DNA of 64,000 bases from Pararhizobium sp. IMCC21322 (GTDB taxonomy: Bacteria; Pseudomonadota; Alphaproteobacteria; Rhizobiales; GCA-2746425). The notes beneath the pieces are model-generated. The model saw only the letters and a program-made list of their open reading frames with translations, had not been told where the DNA came from and ran no database searches. Position 1 is the first letter of the stretch. Every line of letters starts with the position of its first letter. Shown here piece after piece: positions 35,767-42,955 of the stretch. Position numbers and translations under genes: made by a program. The stretch spans positions 906,412-970,411 of the forward strand of contig NZ_CP132335.1 of NCBI RefSeq assembly GCF_030758295.1, given 5' to 3'.

Positions 35767-35794
35767 GGCAGCACCCGGCACACCGGGTGCTGCC
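35767..35794 (+). terminator. Perfect 12-bp stem-loop between binding-protein and permease genes
   Basis: GGCAGCACCCGG, loop CACA, CCGGGTGCTGCC. The stem is perfect and GC-rich. No T-run follows (AACTCAAAAAGG), so it is unlikely to be a complete terminator. In binding-protein operons such hairpins protect the upstream mRNA or allow partial termination, giving excess binding protein over membrane subunits. Confidence 0.75.
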
Positions 35795-35819
35795 AACTCA
35801 AAAAGGCGGCATCCAGTCC

Positions 35820-37004
35820 ATGAATGGCAAATCAAAAATGTCCTGGCTGCTGGTTGCACCACTGCTGATTTTGGTTTGCGTCGGCTTTATCATTCCCATC
35901 GGATACACGCTGATAAAAGCCATCAAGAATCCTGAAGTTACCGCAGCTCTTCCCCGCACAACGTCTGCCCTTGAAAGCTGGGAGTGGGACGGGAAAAGCC
36001 CGCCGCCCGAAGCGGTTTATGAAGCACTTATTGCCGATATCGAACAGGGCGATCAGGGCCGGAATTACGGTTCCATGACCCGGCGTCTCAATTTCGAGCA
36101 AAGCGGCACCCGCTCCACCATGATGAAAGCCCGGCGCGTTGCCGACAAGCTCAAAGCGCCCTATGCCGTAACCCTGCCAGAGGCGGTTCCTGAATTCGGC
36201 GATGGCGAAATCTGGCAATTGATCAAACAGAACTCCAATCCTTATACAGCGCGCTATCTCCTGCGGGCAATGGACCTGACCGTCACCATAGACGGGGCCA
36301 TTGAAAGAGTTGCCAGTGATCAGGCGATCTTTGTCGATCTGTTCCAACGCACCTTCGTCATCAGCATCTGGGTGACGGTGTTATGTGTACTTCTGGGCTA
36401 TCCAACTGCATTCTGGATGAGCACTCTGTCCGACCGGGCAGCGGGTTATGTCATGCTGCTGGTTCTCATTCCCTTCTGGACGTCCATTCTGGTGCGAACA
36501 ACAGCCTGGTTCATTCTTCTGCAAAGGGAAGGGCCGATCAATGCAGCGCTACTGGGCACCGGTCTGGTGGATGAGCCCTTGCGTATGATTTTCACCCGTT
36601 TTGCGGTTTACATCGCCATGGTCCACGTGCTGCTGCCATTCTTCATTCTGCCGATTTACAGCGTGATGAAGCGGTTGGGCATGGAATATGTCAAAGCCGC
36701 GGCCTCTTTGGGCGCGCCGCCATGGCGACAGTTTGTGACCGTCTATCTGCCACTTTCCATGCCCGGCGTTGCTGCTGGTGCTGTGATTGTGTTCATGCTG
36801 TCGGTTGGCTTCTACATTACCCCGGCGCTGGTCGGCGGTCTGCAGGATCAGATGGTCAGCTACTACATCGCCTTTTATGCCAATCAGACCATCAATCTGG
36901 GCATGGCGTCCTCATTGGCTGTCCTGCTGCTGCTTTTCACGGCCGCAACCATTGCCATTGCCAAAAAGCTGCTGCCTGAAACGGGCAGTGGCATCCGGGC
37001 TTAG
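35820..37004 (+). CDS. Polyamine-type ABC transporter permease (PotB/PotH-like), with large periplasmic insert
   Basis: A 394-residue inner-membrane permease. The first helix (WLLVAPLLILVCVGFIIPIG) is followed by a hydrophilic stretch of about 160 residues (to about residue 175) before the next helix, FVISIWVTVLCVLLGYPTAF. Ordinary PotB proteins lack this stretch and are near 290-310 residues. The EAA loop is AAASLGAPPWRQFVTVYLPL. The ATG at 35820 (MNGKSKMSW) is chosen because the upstream alternative start lies inside the hairpin. It forms the channel with the next gene's product. Confidence 0.9.
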   Translation: MNGKSKMSWLLVAPLLILVCVGFIIPIGYTLIKAIKNPEVTAALPRTTSALESWEWDGKSPPPEAVYEALIADIEQGDQGRNYGSMTRRLNFEQSGTRSTMMKARRVADKLKAPYAVTLPEAVPEFGDGEIWQLIKQNSNPYTARYLLRAMDLTVTIDGAIERVASDQAIFVDLFQRTFVISIWVTVLCVLLGYPTAFWMSTLSDRAAGYVMLLVLIPFWTSILVRTTAWFILLQREGPINAALLGTGLVDEPLRMIFTRFAVYIAMVHVLLPFFILPIYSVMKRLGMEYVKAAASLGAPPWRQFVTVYLPLSMPGVAAGAVIVFMLSVGFYITPALVGGLQDQMVSYYIAFYANQTINLGMASSLAVLLLLFTAATIAIAKKLLPETGSGIRA

Positions 37005-37018
37005 GAGGGGATCAAACC

Positions 37019-37816
37019 ATGATGCGTTTTGGATTACCCATCTTTTCCGGCCTGGTTCTGTTTTTTCTGGTGTCGCCGATTTTTGTGATTTTCCCACTGT
37101 CGCTGTCATCAAGTTCCGTTCTGACATTGCCTGTGCCGGGTTATTCGCTGCAATGGTATGAAGATTTTTTCTTCAGTGAGCGCTGGTTGCTGGCCACGCG
37201 AAACAGCTTTGTCGTCGGCTTTGCAACCATGTTCATTGCCGGGCTTTTGGGCACCATGGCGGCTTTCGGGCTGCATGCATCAGAGTTTCGCGGCAAGAAG
37301 CTGGTGCTGGGCGCCATGTCTCTGCCGATGGTCGTTCCGCTGATTGTCACCGCCACATCCATGTTTCTGGCTTTTTCAATTGTGGGCATTGCCAACTCCC
37401 TTTGGGGTCTGATCGTTGCCCACACAATCATTGCCGCCCCCTATGTGGTGATCACTGTGCTGGCTTCACTGCAAACCTTCGACATGAATCTTCTGCGTGC
37501 TGCTTTGTCTCTTGGCGCGCCGCCTGTAACGGCCTTTCGTGAAATAGTGTTGCCCATGATCATGCCTGGCGTCATTGCCGGCGCGATCTTCGCGTTTGCA
37601 ACCTCTTTTGATGAGCTTGTCATTGCCATTTTCATCACCGGCCCCGGCCAGTTTACCCTGCCGCGCCAGATGTTTGCCGGCCTCCGGGAATTCATGAGTC
37701 CGACCATCAGTGCTGCAGCGGTTATTATGGTCGTCCTGTCATTCATATTTCTGTTCATCACCGAAGCGGTTCGCCGCCGGGGTGAACGTCTTAAATCCAG
37801 CCCTGCTGAACATTAG
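37019..37816 (+). CDS. Polyamine-type ABC transporter permease (PotC/PotI-like)
   Basis: A 265-residue, six-helix permease. The opening segment is followed by SSSVLTLPVPGYSLQWYEDF, characteristic of PotC-type subunits, and then the EAA loop AALSLGAPPVTAFREIVLP. The downstream FATSFDELVIAIFITGPGQ is also standard. An AGGAGGGG run lies upstream of the ATG, 15 bases after the PotB-like stop. Confidence 0.94.
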   Translation: MMRFGLPIFSGLVLFFLVSPIFVIFPLSLSSSSVLTLPVPGYSLQWYEDFFFSERWLLATRNSFVVGFATMFIAGLLGTMAAFGLHASEFRGKKLVLGAMSLPMVVPLIVTATSMFLAFSIVGIANSLWGLIVAHTIIAAPYVVITVLASLQTFDMNLLRAALSLGAPPVTAFREIVLPMIMPGVIAGAIFAFATSFDELVIAIFITGPGQFTLPRQMFAGLREFMSPTISAAAVIMVVLSFIFLFITEAVRRRGERLKSSPAEH

Positions 37817-37825
37817 GAAGTCCTC

Positions 37826-38929
37826 ATGAGCAATCCAGTTGAGCCCTTTGTCATGTTCCGCAATGTGGACAAAAGCTACGATGGCAAGACCAATGTCGTC
37901 GACGGGCTTAATCTGGATATCGCGAAGGGTGAGTTTCTGACGCTGCTTGGTCCGTCCGGGTCTGGCAAGACAACGACATTGATGATGCTGGCCGGATTTG
38001 AAGCCCCGTCTGCCGGGACCATTCAATTCGACGGCAAGCCGATTACCGATGTGCCCACCTACAAGCGTGATTTCGGAATGGTGTTTCAGAACTACGCTTT
38101 GTTTCCGCATATGAGTGTGGAAGAAAATCTGGCTTTTCCCTTGCGCATGCGCAAGGTCGCTAAGCCTGACATCACGGACAAAGTGAAGAAAACGCTCGAT
38201 ATTGTGCAGCTTGGTCATCTGGCCGACCGCAAACCCGGACAACTTTCCGGAGGTCAGGCACAGCGTGTCGCATTAGCCCGGTCGATCGTTTTTGACCCGA
38301 AAATGGTGTTGATGGATGAGCCGCTGGGCGCGCTGGACAAGCAATTGCGCGAGCATATGCAATTGGAGATCAAGCGTCTGCACCACGAGCTTGATATCAC
38401 CATGCTTTATGTCACCCACGACCAGACGGAAGCGCTCACCATGTCTGACCGCATCGCGGTCTTCAATGACGGAAAGATTCAGCAAATCGGAACTCCGTCA
38501 CAAATGTACGGTTCGCCGCAGAATAAATTCGTTGCAGGCTTTATGGGTGAGAACAACGCCTTGAATGGCCGGATTTCCGGCACAGGCGAGGACGGTCTGG
38601 TGTCAGTGCATCTGACGGATTTCGACGCAGATATGCAGGCGGTTTCAAAGGAGCCTCTCCAGATTGGTGACACTGTGAAACTGATGGTGCGCCCGGAACG
38701 GGTGCGTCTTGTGAACGAGGCCGATGCTGAAATTCTGGCGGATGCCTTTGCATCGAATGTGACTGATACGATTTATTACGGCGATCATGTACGCCTGGTG
38801 TTTGGGTCAGATCTGAACAATGCGCTGACCACTCGCGTCCCGCATGACAGCCAAAGTCGTGACTGGGCAAAAGGGGACGCGGTGTTTTTGAGCTGGGAAC
38901 CGCAGGCTGCGATTGTTTTTCAGCCCTGA
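37826..38929 (+). CDS. Polyamine-type ABC transporter ATP-binding protein (PotA/PotG-like)
   Basis: A 367-residue ATPase. It has Walker A GPSGSGKTTTLMMLAGF, the Q-loop VFQNYALFPHMSVEEN, signature LSGGQAQRVALAR, Walker B VLMDEPLGALD and the H-loop YVTHDQTEAL. A C-terminal TOBE domain of about 120 residues (VRPERVRLV) is present, as in PotA. It drives the two permeases. Last gene of the four-gene importer operon. Confidence 0.95.
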   Translation: MSNPVEPFVMFRNVDKSYDGKTNVVDGLNLDIAKGEFLTLLGPSGSGKTTTLMMLAGFEAPSAGTIQFDGKPITDVPTYKRDFGMVFQNYALFPHMSVEENLAFPLRMRKVAKPDITDKVKKTLDIVQLGHLADRKPGQLSGGQAQRVALARSIVFDPKMVLMDEPLGALDKQLREHMQLEIKRLHHELDITMLYVTHDQTEALTMSDRIAVFNDGKIQQIGTPSQMYGSPQNKFVAGFMGENNALNGRISGTGEDGLVSVHLTDFDADMQAVSKEPLQIGDTVKLMVRPERVRLVNEADAEILADAFASNVTDTIYYGDHVRLVFGSDLNNALTTRVPHDSQSRDWAKGDAVFLSWEPQAAIVFQP

Positions 38930-38969
38930 GCGGCAATATCCTCAATTGTGAGCACAGCCGACTTGGGGT

Positions 38970-39359
38970 CTAACGACAGGCCACCGCCCGCATCTCCACC
39001 AGCGCGTTCTCCGGTATGAAATCTGTGACCCCAATCGCTGTCCAGGCAGGATAGGGTGCTTTGATATAGACATCTTTCACGGCGCTGAAAATATCCATGT
39101 GCTGCTTAAGCTCAACATGAAAAGATGTCAGCTCAACAATGTTGTCATAGTCCAGTTTTGCTTCAGTCAGATAGATTTTCAGTTTTGCAAACGCATCGTG
39201 AAACTGCTGCTCGGGGTCTTTGGAAATCTCCCGGCCCGGATGTGCAGCGGTCACGCCGGACAGAAACACCAGATGGCCCGTATCCACGACCGGCGTGAAA
39301 TGCCAGTCATCGCGGTAGTGAGAGAAGGTTTCAGGAACAAGATAGTTTGGCATTGGCAT
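38970..39359 (-). CDS. RidA-family (Rid/YjgF) protein
   Basis: A 129-residue Rid-family protein. It has the first-strand HLVFLSGVTAAH, the middle DYDNIVELTSFHVELKQHMD and the end PYPAWTAIGVTDF plus ALVEMRAVACR, with Arg in the position that binds the substrate carboxylate in deaminase-active members. RidA hydrolyses reactive enamine/imine intermediates, and subfamilies in catabolic operons act on pathway enamines. The ATG at 39359 follows GGAGACTT. It is divergent from the AhpD-like gene across operator site E. Confidence 0.85.
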   Translation of the reverse strand: MPMPNYLVPETFSHYRDDWHFTPVVDTGHLVFLSGVTAAHPGREISKDPEQQFHDAFAKLKIYLTEAKLDYDNIVELTSFHVELKQHMDIFSAVKDVYIKAPYPAWTAIGVTDFIPENALVEMRAVACR

Positions 39360-39438
39360 AAGTCTCCATTTGGCGCGGGCGCTCGCAACAACCGCCACGC
39401 ATTGGCTATGGAAGTTTGGTTGAGATCATCTCTATTTT

Positions 39439-39460
39439 ATTGTATGAACAATAATACAAA
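39439..39460. promoter_or_regulatory. Regulon operator site E (WWTGT-N12-ACAWW)
   Basis: ATTGT, twelve bases (ATGAACAATAAT), ACAAA, in the divergent region between the RidA-like gene and the AhpD-like gene. It ends 33 bases before the latter's ATG, similar to sites A and B. Inner bases closely match site B. Confidence 0.55.
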
Positions 39461-39493
39461 TCAACCAATACATTTTCTTTTTGCGAGGTCCCA

Positions 39494-40117
39494 ATGCCGT
39501 TTTTTCCCTCAATGCCTGATGATGCCCGCAACATTCATGCTTGGGGCTTCAACCCGCAACGCTATAAATACTGGCCGAAGCTGGCCGAAGGGATCATGCG
39601 CGGTGAATCGCCACTCTCTCTTGCTGAAAGGGAAACCATTGCCGCTTACGTATCTGGCCTGAATGCTTGTGGCTATTGCTTTGGCGCGCATAAGGCAGTT
39701 GCCACGGAACACGGTATGGACCCGGCCATTCTGGAAGCAATGGTGGAAAATGTTGATACAGCTCCGGTTGCAGAAAAGCTGAAACCCATTTTGCATTTCA
39801 TCAAGAAACTCACTCTGACGCCGTCACGTCTGGTTCAGGCCGACGCAGATGCGGTTTTTGAGGCAGGCTGGAGCGAACAGGCATTGCATGATGCCATTGC
39901 AGTGTGCTGTGAATTCAGCTTTATGAACCGGCTTATGATGGGACACGGAATTGAGCCGCTTCCGCCGGAGATTGCTGCAAAACGTGCGCGCGAACGCGTC
40001 AAATATGGCTATCTGGCCATGGCCGCTATGGAGCGCGGAGCCGAAAACGTGGAAGGCCTGGATGCAGAAACACAGGACATCGTTCAACAGAACAAGGATG
40101 AAATCACCAACTCCTGA
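39494..40117 (+). CDS. AhpD-like / carboxymuconolactone decarboxylase-family protein
   Basis: A 207-residue helical protein with the AhpD-type active-site pattern: Glu in ERETIAAYVSGLN, then ACGYCFGAHKAVA, giving CxxC followed by His. Such proteins reduce peroxides through a disulphide or serve as oxidoreductases next to oxygenase pathways. GCGAGG precedes the ATG. With operator E and the divergent RidA-like gene, it probably protects or assists the catabolic regulon. Not the lactone decarboxylase itself. Confidence 0.85.
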   Translation: MPFFPSMPDDARNIHAWGFNPQRYKYWPKLAEGIMRGESPLSLAERETIAAYVSGLNACGYCFGAHKAVATEHGMDPAILEAMVENVDTAPVAEKLKPILHFIKKLTLTPSRLVQADADAVFEAGWSEQALHDAIAVCCEFSFMNRLMMGHGIEPLPPEIAAKRARERVKYGYLAMAAMERGAENVEGLDAETQDIVQQNKDEITNS

Positions 40118-40297
40118 ATGCGCCTCCCGAACCCTGAATGTTGAACGCAATTCTAAGTTTACGCAATGTTCACGATAAACACAGGAACTTGCGATCTCTG
40201 CTTGCCCTTTACGGAATGTGTAACTTCCGGATCTATTGTGCGATTCATGGAATCTCAGTCTCCGGCTGTCTTGTCCGCGGACCAATGAGGAAGTCAC

Positions 40298-42466
40298 ATG
40301 AATACGAAATTGACCAGACGTATAACAATGCTTCTCTTCGGAGCGGTTGCAGCGACAATCTTCACGATCAGCGCGGTGCTTGTTTGGATGGCTGGAGAAT
40401 TTAACCAGAAATCCCAAAACGATTCTCAAGTGATGATTCAGGGTGGTCTGGAAGCTATTGATAACACTCTCAGATTGGTCACCGTGGATTATTCCTGGTG
40501 GCAGGATGCTTACGACAACATCAGAGAGGACAATGCGGATTGGGTCAGATCCAATATCGGCTCAGGCGTTGTCGATTCCTCAGCGCTGGATTTGGCGGTC
40601 GTTGCGCCGCCATCTGGTCCTGCCAAATATGGCTGGATCAAAGGCCAGGAAGTTGAAGGCCCGCAGACCGGGCTGCTGACACCTGAGCAGATTCTGAGAA
40701 TGCGTAAGCTGATTGACAATACACCAACCGATCAGGTTGTTGCCCTGACCCAGTTTGATATGGTCGGTAATCATCTGGTTCTGCTCGCTGCGGCGCACAT
40801 TACATCAGACGATCCGTCGGGTCTTGAGTTCGATACGCTGGCGACTAATATTTTTGGTTTCATTTTCGATGAAGAGCGCATTACCAAGCTTGGTGAAACA
40901 TTCCTGACAGATGATTTGAAACTGTCTTCCGTCATTGAACCCGACAAAGAGCATATTGCCTTGCTCGGACCTGTGGGCGAAGTGTTGGGTTACCTTGTCT
41001 GGACTGCTCCGGCACCGGGCGCTGAATTGCTGCAAAAAACACTGTTGCCTTTGTCGGCTGCGCTCATTTCATTCGCTGCAATTGGCTTTTTGGTCGCCTA
41101 TGGGGCCAACAAATTTGCCGAGGAACTGGGCCGTAAGGAAGCTGAATCCTACGAAAATGCGCGAACTGACAGCATGACAATGCTGCCAAACCGATTCCAC
41201 TTTATCGAAGCTCTTGGACGTCGATCGGCGCGTGCCGCAAACGAAAGGGGCGAAATGGGGGTGATCTTCCTGGATGTGGATGGCTTTAAAAATGTCAATG
41301 ATACGATCGGGCATGCCGGCGGTGATGATCTTATCTGCCAGGTTGCCCAACGTCTGGAAGCCATTGTTCCCGACAATGCGTTTCTCGCCCGTGTCGGCGG
41401 CGATGAGTTCAACATTCTGCTGACAGGCAAAGAGATTGCGTCTGAGGCGAATGCTGTTGCGCAGAAATGCATAGAGGAAATCCAGAAAGATTTCCGGGTT
41501 AAAGGGCGTATTTTCAGGGTTTCCGTCTCTGTCGGCTATGCAATTGCCGATGAAGGCCAAACCAGCTGCGAAGAAGTGGTTCGCCGCGCCGACGTTGCCA
41601 TGTATCAGGCCAAAGCTCAGAAAACAGGCGAGCCTGTTGTCTATGACAAGGAATATGAATCGAATCTGTTCAAGAACAAGCAGATCGATGACGCCTTGCG
41701 CGCTGCGCTGAATGCAGGTGAAGTTGAGGTTTACTACCAGCCAATTGTAAACGCCCAGTCCGGTAAAATGGAAATGGTCGAGGCGCTGGTCCATTGGGAC
41801 TCCAAAAATCTTGGATCCATGTCACCGGCGGAATTCATTCCGATCGCCGAAGAATCCGGTCTGATAGGCGCGTTGGGAACCTATGTGTTCCGAAAAGTTT
41901 GCGAGGATCTGATCAAGAATCCAGAGATGATTGCGAGCATCAACATGTCGCCGGTTCAATTGCTTGATCCTTTGTTGGTGGAAAATCTGCTCTCGATTAT
42001 TGAGCAGACTGGTGTGGACACGGCGCGCATTGAACTTGAATTGACAGAAGGTATTGTTGTCAGCCACCCAGGTCTGGCCAGAGAAAAGCTCACCGCCCTC
42101 AAAGGCGCTGGATTCAATATCGTACTCGATGATTTTGGCACCGGTTTCTCCTCTATCGGCTATCTGCGTCAGCTACCCTTTGACAAGCTGAAGATCGACA
42201 GAAGCTTTATCAGTGGCGTTGAGACGAATGTGGAAGCTCTTAACCTGATGAAATCTATCGCAAGTCTTGGCCGTGCGCTGGACCTGACGGTGGTTGCTGA
42301 AGGCGTGGAGACCGCCGAACAAGCCAATTTGGCACATTTGGCGGGTTGCAATCAGATCCAGGGCTTTTACTTCAGCGGGCCGATGGCAATTGCTGATCTG
42401 CTGAAATGGCAGCATCCCGGTTTTGACAAAAACGGCAACCCGGAAAGCCATTTGCTGAGAGCTTGA
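40298..42466 (+). CDS. CHASE4-GGDEF-EAL cyclic-di-GMP signalling protein
   Basis: A 722-residue membrane protein. A helix near residues 8-32 is followed by a periplasmic CHASE4 sensor domain (about 45-200, VTVDYSWWQDAYDNI) and a second helix near 245-270. A GGDEF domain (about 280-445) has an intact RVGGDEF motif. An EAL domain (about 460-705) has EALVHW, where His replaces the usual Arg, plus ELTEGIVV, DDFGTGFSS and VVAEGVET. Both diguanylate cyclase and phosphodiesterase motifs are largely preserved, so it could act either way depending on the external signal. Confidence 0.94.
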   Translation: MNTKLTRRITMLLFGAVAATIFTISAVLVWMAGEFNQKSQNDSQVMIQGGLEAIDNTLRLVTVDYSWWQDAYDNIREDNADWVRSNIGSGVVDSSALDLAVVAPPSGPAKYGWIKGQEVEGPQTGLLTPEQILRMRKLIDNTPTDQVVALTQFDMVGNHLVLLAAAHITSDDPSGLEFDTLATNIFGFIFDEERITKLGETFLTDDLKLSSVIEPDKEHIALLGPVGEVLGYLVWTAPAPGAELLQKTLLPLSAALISFAAIGFLVAYGANKFAEELGRKEAESYENARTDSMTMLPNRFHFIEALGRRSARAANERGEMGVIFLDVDGFKNVNDTIGHAGGDDLICQVAQRLEAIVPDNAFLARVGGDEFNILLTGKEIASEANAVAQKCIEEIQKDFRVKGRIFRVSVSVGYAIADEGQTSCEEVVRRADVAMYQAKAQKTGEPVVYDKEYESNLFKNKQIDDALRAALNAGEVEVYYQPIVNAQSGKMEMVEALVHWDSKNLGSMSPAEFIPIAEESGLIGALGTYVFRKVCEDLIKNPEMIASINMSPVQLLDPLLVENLLSIIEQTGVDTARIELELTEGIVVSHPGLAREKLTALKGAGFNIVLDDFGTGFSSIGYLRQLPFDKLKIDRSFISGVETNVEALNLMKSIASLGRALDLTVVAEGVETAEQANLAHLAGCNQIQGFYFSGPMAIADLLKWQHPGFDKNGNPESHLLRA

Positions 42467-42471
42467 AAAAC

Positions 42472-42526
42472 ACCATAAGGGCCGCCGGCGCCAGCGGTCC
42501 TTGCGCCGCCGGCCCGCATGGTTTTT
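42472..42526. terminator. Bidirectional terminator after the GGDEF-EAL gene
   Basis: Outer arms ACCAT/ATGGT and inner arms GGGCCGCCGGCGC/GCGCCGCCGGCCC (one C-C mismatch) form a long GC-rich stem. It is flanked by an A-run before (GAAAAAC) and a T-run after (GGTTTTTC). It sits between the plus-strand signalling gene and the minus-strand TipAS-like gene and can serve both. Confidence 0.8.
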
Positions 42527-42569
42527 CATTGCACTGAACAGCCAATTGGAGAATCCGGGGCTCAGCGTT

Positions 42570-42893
42570 TCATATGCGCGTGATGATATCCGGGTGCGAC
42601 CTATACGCATCAGCCAGACCTTCATACCCGTCTGCATCGCACATCTTTCCCCGCATCCTGGCAATCCATGCCCGGTGCTTTTCGAATAGCGTATGAAGAC
42701 ATTCCGCCGCGGTATTGGTTCCTGATTGATAAGCGCTGACCAGGTCCGTTTCGACGGATTTCAAATCCGGAACGACATTCTCCATACCTCCGGGCATGAC
42801 GCCGATTGCCGCTCGTGAAGTTGCGATTTGCGCTGCCAGGTCCGCACCGTATCGCTGAAACAGCTGTATTACATATTGGATGAATTCATTCAA
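42570..42893 (-). CDS. TipAS-like domain protein, 107 residues
   Basis: A small helical protein. Its second half (LFEKHRAWIARMRG, then YEGLADAYRSHPD) resembles the pattern HRxWI...Y.GLa..Y of TipAS ligand-binding domains found at the C-terminus of MerR-type TipA regulators. There is no DNA-binding part here and the domain looks short. It may be a stand-alone ligand binder or a remnant. It lies between the bidirectional terminator and the RTX protease gene. Confidence 0.45.
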   Translation of the reverse strand: MNEFIQYVIQLFQRYGADLAAQIATSRAAIGVMPGGMENVVPDLKSVETDLVSAYQSGTNTAAECLHTLFEKHRAWIARMRGKMCDADGYEGLADAYRSHPDIITRI

Positions 42894-42955
42894 TCCGGTC
42901 TCCCGAACAACAGCAGGATACCGGCGAACATATCTGAAAATATGAGAGTATCAGC

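Noticed and set aside
35787-35819. Upstream start for the PotB-like permease
   Set aside because: It lies within the stable hairpin after the binding-protein gene and lacks a ribosome binding site.
42472-42526. REP-like or mobile palindromic element
   Set aside because: Single occurrence, correctly placed at a gene end with A- and T-runs on either side. A bidirectional terminator explains it.
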